64,000 nucleotides of DNA from JAWXCE01 sp033764775 (GTDB lineage: Bacteria > Pseudomonadota > Alphaproteobacteria > Rhizobiales > Rhodomicrobiaceae). Below the pieces are notes generated by a model. The model was not told the origin of the DNA, ran no database searches, and worked only from the letters and a program-made list of their open reading frames with translations. The position numbers and the translations under genes are program-made. The stretch is taken from the NCBI GenBank assembly GCA_033764775.1, contig JANRIQ010000018.1, positions 186,001 to 250,000 of the forward strand, in the 5' to 3' direction. Below, piece by piece: positions 31,371 through 39,909 of this stretch; the stretch's first letter is position 1; every line of letters starts with the position of its first letter.

Positions 31371-31798
31371 CGCTCAACTTTACTGCTTTGCCGGTCTTTA
31401 TTCCTAGCGACTGCGAGCTTCCCCGCCTCCAGCACACGATCCGTCACTTCAAGCCAAGCCGCCGCCGCAACCTGAAACGCTTCGCGCCCGCGATCTGTCA
31501 GCGCAAAAACACGCCGCTCACGGCCATTTACAACTTGCGTTTCGCTCAAGAGATAGCCGCCCGCCTCGAAATCGCTTAGCACAGGATAGATCGTTCCCTC
31601 CGACGGACTACAGCAACCATGTGTCGTCGCCTCCACAGCCCGGACGATCTCATAGCCGTGCATGGGTTTTTGATGCAGCACGCAAAGCACGAAGAATTTT
31701 GACAGCGACATTTTGATCGTGCCACTCCAGTAGACCCGGTTAGTGTAATCGGGCGACGGGCGCACTGGGGTAACAGGAAGCTTCGAGGGGCGAGGCAT
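31367..31798 (-). CDS. PadR family regulator with Cys-Cys motif
   Basis: This 143-residue regulator has the PadR winged helix: SLSKFFVLCVLHQKPMHGYEIVRAVEATTHGCCSPSEGTIYPVLSDFEAGGYLLSETQVVNGRERRVFALTDRGREAF. A helical tail follows. A Cys-Cys pair sits in the loop just before the recognition helix (GCCSPSEG), unlike typical PadR proteins. It could bind a trivalent metalloid. The start may be at 31798 or 31711 (MSLSKFF). It overlaps the MFS gene by 4 nt and diverges from the TauE gene at 31923, so it likely regulates both directions. Confidence 0.82.
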   Translation of the reverse strand: MPRPSKLPVTPVRPSPDYTNRVYWSGTIKMSLSKFFVLCVLHQKPMHGYEIVRAVEATTHGCCSPSEGTIYPVLSDFEAGGYLLSETQVVNGRERRVFALTDRGREAFQVAAAAWLEVTDRVLEAGKLAVARNKDRQSSKVER

Positions 31799-31922
31799 AT
31801 CCGCAAGCTATGCCTTAGATTGTTCCAAGTCAAGGCGCGCGAACTATAATTTAATCTGGACGATCGCGGAGCGACCAATTGAATAACTTGTCTGGACGAT
31901 ATATTCCGATCAATATAGCGGG

Positions 31923-32756
31923 ATGAGCCTATTGCCCGATCCCCGGCCAGTGTCCGAAAACTACCCAGCCGCGCTTGGAGGAGGGTTCGTCATTGGAACT
32001 TTGGGCGGTCTTATCGGCTTAGGGGGCGCGGAATTCCGATTGCCACTGCTAATCGGCGTATTTCATTTTGCGGCGCTTGAGGCGGTTATTCTGAATAAAG
32101 CAATGAGTCTTGTTGTCGTCGCTTCGGCGCTGCCGTTTCGCGCTAGTGCTGTTCCATTTTCCGACATCGCGGCGCAGTGGCCAATTATCCTTAACTTATT
32201 GGCAGGAAGTCTGATTGGAGCGTGGCTGGGGGCTGGTTGGGCAATGCGTCTAAAATCAGCAAGCCTTTACCGGGTGATCGCCGTTCTACTCGGAATCATT
32301 GCAGCCGTATTGGCATCTGCTCACGAGCTAGAGGAAAGTGTTCCGCTACTTAGCGGTGCCGCGGAGATCTTGGCAGGCGTGCTTGCGGGGCTCATAATCG
32401 GCGTCGTTGCGTCGCTATTGGGAGTGGCTGGTGGCGAACTCCTTATCCCCACATTCGTTCTTTTTTATGGGATTGATATCAAACTCGCGGGCAGCCTTTC
32501 GCTGGCGGTAAGCCTGCCAACAATATTGGTGGGCTTTATCCGCTATAGCCGCGACCAAAGTTTCTCGGTGCTGGGTGCACACCAAAAATTCTTTTTAATC
32601 ATGGCGGTGGGCTCCATTATCGGAACATTCATTGGAGGGCTTTTACTCGGACTGGTGCCGAACGCCGTGCTAATTCCTGCGCTCGTCGCAATTTTACTCG
32701 TTTCCGCCGTTAAAATTTGGCGTCATGCGACAGACGCCCAAGTTACAATTGTGTAG
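31923..32756 (+). CDS. TauE/SafE-like sulfite/anion exporter family protein
   Basis: This 277-residue membrane protein has eight or so spans and the internal twofold repeat of the TauE/SafE family: GGGFVIGTLGGLIGLGGAEFRLPLLIGVF in the first half and GVVASLLGVAGGELLIPTFVLFYGI in the second. The family moves sulfite, sulfoacetate and other organic or inorganic anions out of the cell. In this arsenic context an oxyanion or thiol-related substrate is possible but unproven. It is divergent from PadR with a 124-bp gap. Confidence 0.83.
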   Translation: MSLLPDPRPVSENYPAALGGGFVIGTLGGLIGLGGAEFRLPLLIGVFHFAALEAVILNKAMSLVVVASALPFRASAVPFSDIAAQWPIILNLLAGSLIGAWLGAGWAMRLKSASLYRVIAVLLGIIAAVLASAHELEESVPLLSGAAEILAGVLAGLIIGVVASLLGVAGGELLIPTFVLFYGIDIKLAGSLSLAVSLPTILVGFIRYSRDQSFSVLGAHQKFFLIMAVGSIIGTFIGGLLLGLVPNAVLIPALVAILLVSAVKIWRHATDAQVTIV

Positions 32757-32809
32757 TCTATAGGTTTGCTTGCATTCTTCCCTACAAGCCATTATCGCGC
32801 AGTTCGCCT

Positions 32810-33962
32810 TTACGAAGGCCAGCGCCGGTGCAGCGAGTCGATAATGAAGGTATGGGCATGTCTAATGCCCGATGTCTGCACATGTGGATGGGCTGCGGGT
32901 AAATCGGGATGCGAATGTTCCAGAACCTCAGGGTCAGCGGCGGGCCATAGGCGCAAGGCTAGCAAAGCCGCAAATCCACACAGTGCCGCATGCACGACCA
33001 GCGTTGTCGGAAATCCTGATTTCGCGCCAAGCCATCCTGCCAGTGGATAGGTTATCAACCAGCAGACATGGCCAAGAGCGAATTGTGCGGCGAACAGCGC
33101 CGGGCGGTCGGCATCAAGCGCGGATCGGCGGAGGAGACGGCCGGATGGCGTAACAACCGCCGCATAGCCTGCCCCCAAAATGGGCCATAGTGCGAGGATC
33201 ACATACCAGGGGGCGTTCCCTTCCAGCCCCCGCAGAGCTAAAGTGGCGGCAAGCAACGGCGGAATCACGACGCCCGCTCCGATCAGCATGACCGTGCGGT
33301 CCGCTAGACGATTCAGAATGCGCGGCAAGGTAAGCGCGGTGGCCATCGAGCCGAAGCCGAACGCAGCGAGGGTTATTGCCACTTGCCCGTCGCTCAGCCC
33401 CAATGCGCCGCGCACGATGACGATGGTGTTGACGAAGACAATGGCCGCATCTGCCGCCGCCGCGAGATTAAGCGCCAGTAGCCCAGCAGACGCGGTGTCG
33501 CCATAAAATCCGCACGCCATTCCTGAGGCGATGCATAAAGCTCCTCATTTGCGAGGATTGCGGCTGAGGTAGAACAACCGACAACACAAAAGTTAGGGAG
33601 AGCAGGAAGCCGAGAGCCCTGCCCGCGAACAGATTGTGGAAGCTCATTACGCTGAGCAGGGCGGCCGCGAGCACCGGGCTAAGCAGCGTCTCCATGTCGT
33701 AAGCGAGGCGCGAGAGAGATAATGCTTTCGTGTAATCTTTCTCATCCGGCAAAATGTCCGGGATGGTGGCCTGCAAGGTCGGCGTGAAGGCCGCCGAGGC
33801 CGCCTGCAGGATGAAAATTAGCGCGTAAATCTGCCATATCTGATCGACGAACGGCAGACAAATGGCGATCGCGGCACGCACAAGATCAAGCGCGATCACT
33901 TGCGCCAGAAACGAGTGGCGATAAGTGCGGTTGCGAAGCGGTTCGAACATGGCGGCTTCCAA
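32810..33962 (-). pseudogene. MFS transporter broken by an internal deletion and a frameshift
   Basis: The N-terminus reads MFEPLRNRTYRHSFLAQVIA and then jumps to LDLVRAAIAICLPFVDQIWQIY. In related MFS transporters about 60 residues (the first spans) lie between. Around 33.49-33.52 kb the frame changes. The second frame carries on with LLALNLAAAADAAIVFVNT through the rest, ending in a His-rich tail (EHSHPDLPAAHPHV, RHAHTFIIDSLHRRWP). The pieces fit one gene with a deletion and a shift, so it is probably nonfunctional. It is next to CsoR, where related intact transporters are common in rhizobia. Confidence 0.82.
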
Positions 33963-34000
33963 AAATAGCCCCCGCGCTGATTGTGCGAGGGCGTCGCCGG

Positions 34001-34560
34001 TTACATGCGTTTAATTTCGGCGTAATTGCCGCTGGTTTTGAGCGTCACGGTGACGGGCGCCGCACCACGATTGCGCCAGAACCAGCCGTAGCTGCCGTCG
34101 AAAGCCGCCTCAAGCGTGCCCTCGTCCTTCTCGACGCCGCGTTCCTTTTTGTAGCTTTTGGTCTCGTCGGGTTTGCCATGCGGCTCGCCATGAGTGTCGT
34201 GATTTACCTTGCCGCCGCTGACCGACCAGGAGTAGGCGATTTTCTGGCCTTTGGTCAGGCTGGCTTTGTATTCCACGCCTTCGCCGGGCTTTAGCGTCAC
34301 AACAGTCTCATCGGTGCGGACAGCCGACGCGGTTTGGGCTTGCGCCTTTCCGATCACGAGATCGGCGAATACGCGGCCGAACAGGCTTGACCTTTGATCA
34401 GGCTTGGCTTTCTGCGCATCAATCGCCGCGTCTTTCTCGGCTTCGTCAGCTAGCTGGGTTTTGATGTCTCCCATTTCCTTGAGACCGAGCGCTTGACCGA
34501 CGCCGCCACTACGCCGCTAGAAAATACGCGCCGCGAAATCCAGGCATTCGTGTTCAGCAT
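34001..34560 (-). pseudogene. Transmembrane-anchor family protein with its anchor deleted
   Basis: From about 34510 to 34001 the frame encodes GVGQALGLKEMGDIKTQLAD and a periplasmic-like domain (VVTLKPGEGVEYKASLTKGQKIAYSWSVSGG, HDTHGEPHG, GYGWFWRN-like GSYGWFWRNRGAAPVTVTLKTSGNY). In related proteins a short MxNTN start and one membrane span of about 50 residues come before GLTEMGEIK. Here the start MLNTNAW at 34560 is present in another frame and the span is missing, with a TAG in the main frame just upstream. A small deletion therefore removed the anchor. A short soluble product from the ATG at 34474 is possible. Confidence 0.7.
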
Positions 34561-34588
34561 TCTCACAACTCCTATAAACTGACGGCGC

Positions 34589-34864
34589 TCATCGTGGCCG
34601 TCGCCCTAAAACCTCAATCAATTCAGCCACCTTCCGGCGCTGGTCTTCCGCGTCGCCGCTGGCGATAGCGTGTTCAACGCAGTGGCTTACGTGATTGCGA
34701 AGCAATTCTTCCTCGACCTTGCGTAACGCAGCCTGCGCCGCCGAGATCTGCGTGATAATGTCGATGCAATAGCGATCTTCATTGATCATGCGCGCCAAAC
34801 CCCGCACCTGACCTTCGATCCGGTTCAGCCGCGCCATGCATTTCTGTTTTGTTTCATGATTCAT
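34589..34864 (-). CDS. csoR: CsoR-type copper-sensing repressor
   Basis: This protein of 91 residues is a CsoR/RcnR-family four-helix repressor: ETKQKCMARLNRIEGQVRGLARMINEDRYCIDIITQISAAQAALRKVEEELLRNHVSHCVEHAI. The Cys in DRYC, and His and Cys in NHVSHC, fit the Cys-His-Cys copper(I) set of CsoR rather than the nickel set of RcnR. The start is the ATG at 34864; an in-frame start at 34894 would lie over the palindrome at 34875-34889. It is divergent from the Csp-like gene at 34950. Copper should release it from DNA. Confidence 0.9.
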   Translation of the reverse strand: MNHETKQKCMARLNRIEGQVRGLARMINEDRYCIDIITQISAAQAALRKVEEELLRNHVSHCVEHAIASGDAEDQRRKVAELIEVLGRRPR

Positions 34865-34874
34865 GGAACTTATA

Positions 34875-34889
34875 TACCCCTCGGGAGTA
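34875..34889. promoter_or_regulatory. CsoR-like operator at csoR/csp
   Basis: TACCCCTCGGGAGTA is a 15-bp palindrome with one mismatch in the csoR/csp divergent promoter. It matches the layout of the site at 42005-42019 (TACCCTACATGGGTA) upstream of the copper ATPase. Both resemble the GC-centred TACCC-GGGTA boxes used by CsoR proteins. Confidence 0.75.
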
Positions 34890-34949
34890 CTCATCGCAAG
34901 TCGCCTAAATACGCTGATTACTAGGCGAATAATGCAAAGGAGGCCGTTT

Positions 34950-35291
34950 ATGCATCATCACCATGAAATGTCAGCAGAGCTGCAAGCGTGCATCGATGAG
35001 TGTTTGCGCTGTCATTCCGTGTGCCTTGGCATGGCTTCACATCATTGTCTTCAAGTTGGAGGCAGACACGTGGAGCCACATCACTTTCGGCTCATGTTGA
35101 CCTGCGCTGAAGCATGCCAGGCCGCAGCCAATTTCATGCTGCTTGGGACTTATCACCACAAGCATATGTGCGCTGAATGCGCCGACGTCTGCGAGGATTG
35201 CGCGAAAAGCTGCGAGCAGTTTGGCGACATGCAGGAATGCGTCGCGGCGTGCCGCCGCTGCGCTGAAAGTTGCCGCCTTATGGCGGCTTGA
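34950..35291 (+). CDS. Four-helix copper storage-like protein (Csp/DUF326)
   Basis: This 113-residue protein is rich in Cys and His along a four-helix pattern: ELQACIDECLRCHSVCLGMASHHCLQVGG, LTCAEACQAAANFML, HKHMCAECADVCEDCAKSCEQF and ECVAACRRCAESCRLM. The spacing (Cys pairs one turn apart on each helix) is that of Csp proteins, which store many Cu(I) ions inside the bundle. No signal peptide is seen, so it is probably cytosolic (Csp3-like). AAAGGAGG precedes the ATG at 34950. It is divergent from csoR and is followed 22 nt on by a DUF305 gene. Confidence 0.9.
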   Translation: MHHHHEMSAELQACIDECLRCHSVCLGMASHHCLQVGGRHVEPHHFRLMLTCAEACQAAANFMLLGTYHHKHMCAECADVCEDCAKSCEQFGDMQECVAACRRCAESCRLMAA

Positions 35292-35313
35292 TCAAACCAA
35301 AGGAGACATTAAC

Positions 35314-35745
35314 ATGCGCTGCACAATACTGACTGCATTCGGTTTGGGCCTACTTTTCTCCGCATCCGCCATGGCTCAGGGAGACATGAAGGACGCCATG
35401 GATTTACCGGCTGCATGCCAGTCATCCGCAACGGCCAAAATGCCAATGCCGCCTATGATGCCGATGGACAATATGACTGAAACGCAGAAGGCTTTCCAAA
35501 TGGCGATGATGAAAATGCATCCCGCCATGATGCAGGGTATGATGGCAAGCGATCCAGATGTTGCCTGGGCCTGCTCCATGATTCCGCATCATCAAAGCGC
35601 GATAGACATGTCTAAAGAGGTTCTAAAAAACGGCGACAACCCTGAGATGAAAAAGCTGGCTGAAAAGATCATCAGCGACCAGCAGAAAGAGATTGCGGAA
35701 CTGAAAGAGTGGCTTGGCAAATCCGGAAAACGCGCCGGTAAATAG
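35314..35745 (+). CDS. Secreted Met-rich DUF305 protein
   Basis: This 143-residue protein has a signal peptide (MRCTILTAFGLGLLFSASAMAQ). A Met-rich stretch follows (KMPMPPMMPMDN, MAMMKMHPAMMQGMM), then the DUF305 core ACSMIPHHQSAIDMSKEVLKNGDNPEMKKLAEKIISDQQKEIAELKEWL. Met clusters and the His-His pair are plausible Cu(I) and Cu(II) ligands in the periplasm. It is probably co-transcribed with the Csp-like gene under CsoR control. Confidence 0.87.
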   Translation: MRCTILTAFGLGLLFSASAMAQGDMKDAMDLPAACQSSATAKMPMPPMMPMDNMTETQKAFQMAMMKMHPAMMQGMMASDPDVAWACSMIPHHQSAIDMSKEVLKNGDNPEMKKLAEKIISDQQKEIAELKEWLGKSGKRAGK

Positions 35746-35760
35746 GTTCCCGATACCCTT

Positions 35761-35776
35761 TCAGCACGCACGTTGA
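35761..35776. repeat. Degenerate palindrome TCAGCACGCACGTTGA (copy 1)
   Basis: This 16-mer differs at two positions from TCAGCGCGCACGCTGA at 41935-41950. The following bases also look alike (CTCAGGTTTTGACGC here, CTCAAGGTTTGTCAG there). The two copies bracket the CusBA-like RND block and could be the ends of a small mobile unit or a shared regulatory site. Confidence 0.4.
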
Positions 35777-35792
35777 ATACACTCAGGTTTTG

Positions 35793-35828
35793 ACGCAACC
35801 TTGAAGGCATCTCGCCTCAAGGTTGCGT
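35793..35828. terminator. Strong hairpin after the csp-DUF305 operon
   Basis: ACGCAACCTTGA (35793-35804) and TCAAGGTTGCGT (35817-35828) form a perfect 12-bp stem with a short loop that can pair further. It lies 48 nt after the DUF305 stop. The T tract is weak on both sides, so it may be a terminator or an RNA-stabilising hairpin. Confidence 0.6.
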
Positions 35829-35988
35829 TCGCATCGAAGAGAGCCAAGTCCGCGAACAACACTGTTCTGCGTTTCGATCGCTCCGAAAACCGATTTCCTC
35901 GTTTTAAATAAGTAAAAGAACCACATTCATCTTACGTTCATAGCAAACGGCGCAAGATTTAAACATCTTACACTGTGAGGAACGAAAA

Positions 35989-36279
35989 ATGTTTAGAGGA
36001 TTTTTATTCGCTCTCGTCGCTGCGACAAGCCTTGCAGCCAGTAGCTTTGCAGGGCAGGCGGAAACTACGACACCTGTGGATTTGGTCAGAAGTCTGAAAA
36101 GTGGCTCTGACGGTCGATTAACCAAAATTCATTATGGCTGGCGATTCATTGGATGTGTCCGCTCGGCGCATCACTGCTCGCATCGCGCACACGGCGAAGG
36201 TTACGAACATCATCGCACCGCGCATGATCACGAAAATTGCGACGACTACCATCCACATCTAGCGTGTTACGCGCGTTAA
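35989..36279 (+). CDS. Small secreted His-rich protein, unknown
   Basis: This 96-residue reading frame starts with a signal peptide (MFRGFLFALVAATSLAASSFAGQA), preceded by GAGGAACG. The C-terminal third is rich in His and Cys (CVRSAHHCSHRAHGEGYEHHRTAHDHENCDDYHPHLACY), a likely metal-binding tail. I do not recognise a family. Its stop codon overlaps a palindrome (CGTTAAG-AG-CTTAACG, 36274-36289) between it and the convergent operon. It may be a periplasmic metal buffer, but a real gene is only moderately sure. Confidence 0.5.
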   Translation: MFRGFLFALVAATSLAASSFAGQAETTTPVDLVRSLKSGSDGRLTKIHYGWRFIGCVRSAHHCSHRAHGEGYEHHRTAHDHENCDDYHPHLACYAR

Positions 36280-36390
36280 GAGCTTAACGGTTTCACAAGC
36301 TGCGTACCTGCGCAGCAGCTGATTTGCCGGACTGTTTGCGGCCATTTCGGCGGGTGTCGCGTTAACCACATCTCGCGGCAAATTGTGTCA

Positions 36391-36768
36391 TCAGTCGACG
36401 GTAAAGCGGGCTTGGGCTCCATGTCCATCGGCGAAGGTAGTAGAAACAACGGCGACGGTGCCCGCAGACAATGGGGCGTCGAGTTTCCCGACAAGTTTGT
36501 TTGGCTCAGAAGGCACAAGCTGAACTTGGATCGTCTTGCCAACTGTTTGGATGATGATTCGGCCTTTGGAGCCCGCTGTGGCTATCGGCTTATCTGCCTC
36601 ATCGCTCGCGTAGATTATCACCTCGGTCGACGTCGGGACAAATTCCAGATGATGCCCTGAAACGTCGGCCACCTTGCCGCCATTCGGGCCTTTGGCCACT
36701 TCGTGCGCGGATGCAGCGCCTACCAAACCGCCCAGCGCCGCTGCGATCACGATCATTCTAAATTTCAC
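36391..36768 (-). CDS. Small periplasmic protein of the RND operon
   Basis: This 125-residue protein has a signal peptide (KFRMIVIAAALGGLVGAASA) and a beta-rich domain: AHEVAKGPNGGKVADVSGHHLEFVPTSTEVIIYASDEADKPI, then KGRIIIQTVGKTIQVQLVPSEPNKLVGKLDAPLSAG and ADGHGAQARFTVD. The start is a GTG at 36768 with AGGAG about 9 nt upstream. Two relatives lie at 49652-50095 and 55243-55638, each also beside an RND operon. His residues and position suggest a periplasmic metal-binding companion of the efflux pump. It follows the RND pump gene by 24 nt. Confidence 0.75.
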   Translation of the reverse strand: MKFRMIVIAAALGGLVGAASAHEVAKGPNGGKVADVSGHHLEFVPTSTEVIIYASDEADKPIATAGSKGRIIIQTVGKTIQVQLVPSEPNKLVGKLDAPLSAGTVAVVSTTFADGHGAQARFTVD

Positions 36769-36792
36769 GATGTTCACTCCTGTTTGTAAACG

Positions 36793-39700
36793 TTAAAAGG
36801 CTTCGACGGCTCCGGCCGATTGTTGCCCCACAATAAGATTTTCAAGCGGGCGCTGGCCGAGCTTGAGGAACAGAACCGGCGTGAGAACCGTGTCCAACAT
36901 GGTCGATGAGATCAGCCCGCCAAGAATAGTCACGGCCACCGGGTGCAGGATTTCTGTTCCCGGCGCGTCCGCGCCCAGCACCAGCGGAATAAGCGCGAGG
37001 CCCGCGCAGAGCGCCGTCATCATCACCGGTGTCAGCCGCTCTAAGCTCCCGCGCACGATGAGCGCGCGCCCGAACGTCTCGCCCTCATGCAGCGCCAGAT
37101 TGATGTAATGGCTGATTTTCAGGATGCCGTTGCGGGCGCTAATGCCCGCCAGCGTGATGAAGCCGATCATGCTGGCGACGGAAAGCGGCTGATCGGCAAG
37201 CCACAGCGCGACGACGCTGCCGATCAGCGCCAGCGGGATGTTGGCCATGATAATCCCCGCCAGCACAGCGGAGCGATAGCGTGTGTAGAGCACCAGGAAG
37301 ATCAGTATCAGCGAGATACCGGACAGCCCCGCAATCAGCGTCGCCGCCTCCTCCTGCGCCTGGAAAGTGCCCTCTAAACGGATCGTGTAGCCTGGCGGCA
37401 AGGCAGTTGTTGCAATGATCTGCCGGATGTTGGCGACCAGCGCCGCCATATCGCCGCCGCTATTGTTGCCGAACACGACGATGCGGCGCTGGCCGTTCTC
37501 GCGCTGGATCTGGTTCGGCCCATCGGTTTCCTCGACATCCGCGATGAGGCTCAAGGGGATGGCGCCCGCCGGCGTTGAGACTAGAAGGCCCGATAGCCCT
37601 TCCGTCGAACGGTCGGTTTCCGCTAGCCGCATCACCACGTCGAAGCGTTTCACGCCGTCTATGACCTCTGAGACCTTGCGGCCGTTCGACAGCGTCTCCA
37701 GCGTCTCGGTGATTGCGGAGGGTGCGATTCCATGCAGCGCGGCGCGCTCGTAATCGACGCGCACCTGCAATTGCGGAATGCGCACCTGTTTCTCCACCTG
37801 CAAATCCACCAGCCCCGGAACAGCGGCGAGTTGCTGCCTCATACGCTCGGCGAGCGCGCGTAAAGTGTCCGCGTCCTCGCCGAAGATTTTCAGCGCGATT
37901 TCGGCGCGGATGCCGGACAGCAAATGGTCAAGCCGGTGCGAAATCGGCTGGCCAACGTTCACAGCCACTGGCAACCCGGAGAGCCGCCCGCGTACGTCGG
38001 CCAACACCTCCTCTTTCGAGCGCGCGGACGGCTTCAAATCCACGTCGATCTCGCTGGAATGCACACCCTCGGCATGTTCGTCGAGTTCGGCGCGTCCCGT
38101 GCGTCGGCCGACGGATTTCACCTCCGGAACCTCAAGCAATAGACGCTCGGCGATCAGCCCCAGCCTGTGCGATTCCGGCAAAGAAATACCTGGGTTATAA
38201 ATCGCGCTAATGGTCAATGTGCCCTCGTTGAAGGGCGGCAAAAATGAGCGCGGGAGCAAGGTCGCATAATACGCCGCGCCCGCGACCGCCATTGCAGCAA
38301 AACTGACCAGAAATACCGGGTGATCGAACGCCCAGTTCAGCAAGCCACGATTTCCCGCTTTGAGTGTGCGAACGATCAAACCGTCATGCTCCGCGTGATC
38401 GCCCGCGCGACGCCCCAGCAGATAGTAAGCCAGCACCGGCGTAACGGTGATGGCGGTCACAAGACTCGCCAGGATCGACACGATGTAAGCCACGCCAAGC
38501 GGGGAGAACAGCCGCCCCTCGATGCCGGAAAGCGCAAAGAGCGGCACGAACACCAAGATGATAATCATCGTCGCGTAAACGATGCCGGAGCGCACTTCCT
38601 GGCTCGCCTTGGCGATCACCTCCAGCGGCGGTTTCGGATGCGGCAGCGCGTTGTTTTGCTTCAGGCGGCGGATGATGTTCTCCACATCCACCACCGCGTC
38701 ATCGACCAGTTCCCCGATGGCGATGGCGAGGCCGCCCAGCGTCATGGTGTTGATGGTGACGCCCAGCCATTGAAACACGATGACGGTGACGAGAATCGAG
38801 ATCGGGATGGCGGTGAGCGAAATCGCCGTCGCCCTCCAGTTCAGCAGAAACAGGAACAGGATGATGGCGACGATGATGCCCGCCTCGATCAGCACCTGTT
38901 TGAGGTTGGCAAGCGAAGTTTCGATGAACGTCGCCTGCCGGAATTGCACATTGGTGACGGTGACGCCCTCCGGCAATGTGCGCTGAACGTCCGCCAAAGT
39001 TGCCTCGATGGTTTTCGTCAGCGCGATTGTGTCCGCGCCCGGTTGCTTTTGGACCGAGACGATGACGGCAGGCTTGCCCTGGAATCCCGCGTCACCGCGC
39101 TTTACCCGCGCGGCAAACTCCACGCTGGCGACCTGCCTCAACAGGAGCGGCTGCTCGTTGCGATAGGCGACAACGGTATTTTTGAGATCTTCGAGCTTGG
39201 TCGTCAGGCCGATATTGCGGATGAGAAACTCGCGATTATACTGATCGACGAAACCGCCGCCGGTGTTCGCTCCGAACTTCTTGATCGCCGCCTCGATGTC
39301 CTCCGCCTTAACATCCAGCGCCTGCATGAGCGCCGGGTTGGGCGTCACGCGGTATTGCCGCACCTCGCCGCCGATGGGGATGACCTGGCTTACACCGGGG
39401 ATGGTCAGGAGCTGCGGGCGCAGCACGAAATCGGCGATTTCGCGAAGGTCCATTGGATTCGCGGTGTCGCTGGCCACCGCGATGAGCAAAATCTCGCCCA
39501 TAATGGAGCTGACCGGCCCCATTTGGGGGACCACGCCTGCCGGCAACTGGCTTTGCAGCGTCGAGAGCCGCTCCGCCACAAGCTGGCGGTTGCGGTAGAT
39601 GTCGGTACCCCACTCGAACTCGACATAGGTGATTGATAGGCCAACGCCCGACACAGAGCGCACGCGGGTGACGCCCGGCATGCCGTTCATCGTGGTCTCT

Positions 39701-39906
39701 ATAGGGTAGGTGACAAGCTGCTCGACTTCGGGAGGGGCCAGCCCCTCGGCCTCCGTCAGCAGCGTGATGGTCGGCTTGTTCAGGTCGGGGAACACATCGA
39801 CGGGGATGCGCGGCAGGATGAAACTGCCGTAAGCCACCAGCAAAACGGCGGCGGCAATGACGAACAGCCGGTTCCGCAGGCTGACATTAACGAGAAAATT
39901 GAACAT
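36793..39906 (-). CDS. Heavy-metal RND efflux pump, inner-membrane subunit (CusA/CzcA family)
   Basis: This 1037-residue pump of the HME-RND family uses the proton gradient to push metal ions outward through a tripartite channel. The pattern is complete: start IPVDVFPDLNKPTITLLTEAEGLAPPEVEQLVTYPIET, TM4 motif IAIGELVDDAVVDVENIIRRL with paired Asp and Glu for proton relay, and TM repeats to PVLFLKLGQRPLEN. The TM4 motif differs from both classic CusA and CzcA motifs, so the metal is uncertain; the nearby copper genes favour copper or silver. It follows the adaptor gene by 3 nt. No outer-membrane factor gene is in the operon. Confidence 0.92.
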   Translation of the reverse strand: MFNFLVNVSLRNRLFVIAAAVLLVAYGSFILPRIPVDVFPDLNKPTITLLTEAEGLAPPEVEQLVTYPIETTMNGMPGVTRVRSVSGVGLSITYVEFEWGTDIYRNRQLVAERLSTLQSQLPAGVVPQMGPVSSIMGEILLIAVASDTANPMDLREIADFVLRPQLLTIPGVSQVIPIGGEVRQYRVTPNPALMQALDVKAEDIEAAIKKFGANTGGGFVDQYNREFLIRNIGLTTKLEDLKNTVVAYRNEQPLLLRQVASVEFAARVKRGDAGFQGKPAVIVSVQKQPGADTIALTKTIEATLADVQRTLPEGVTVTNVQFRQATFIETSLANLKQVLIEAGIIVAIILFLFLLNWRATAISLTAIPISILVTVIVFQWLGVTINTMTLGGLAIAIGELVDDAVVDVENIIRRLKQNNALPHPKPPLEVIAKASQEVRSGIVYATMIIILVFVPLFALSGIEGRLFSPLGVAYIVSILASLVTAITVTPVLAYYLLGRRAGDHAEHDGLIVRTLKAGNRGLLNWAFDHPVFLVSFAAMAVAGAAYYATLLPRSFLPPFNEGTLTISAIYNPGISLPESHRLGLIAERLLLEVPEVKSVGRRTGRAELDEHAEGVHSSEIDVDLKPSARSKEEVLADVRGRLSGLPVAVNVGQPISHRLDHLLSGIRAEIALKIFGEDADTLRALAERMRQQLAAVPGLVDLQVEKQVRIPQLQVRVDYERAALHGIAPSAITETLETLSNGRKVSEVIDGVKRFDVVMRLAETDRSTEGLSGLLVSTPAGAIPLSLIADVEETDGPNQIQRENGQRRIVVFGNNSGGDMAALVANIRQIIATTALPPGYTIRLEGTFQAQEEAATLIAGLSGISLILIFLVLYTRYRSAVLAGIIMANIPLALIGSVVALWLADQPLSVASMIGFITLAGISARNGILKISHYINLALHEGETFGRALIVRGSLERLTPVMMTALCAGLALIPLVLGADAPGTEILHPVAVTILGGLISSTMLDTVLTPVLFLKLGQRPLENLIVGQQSAGAVEAF

Positions 39907-39909
39907 CGC

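Noticed and set aside
38320..39636. Long plus-strand reading frame of 438 codons inside the first RND pump gene
   Set aside because: It is antisense to a complete HME-RND protein with all family motifs; its translation is rich in Arg, His and Asp, with no recognisable domain. It is a shadow of GC-rich codon use.
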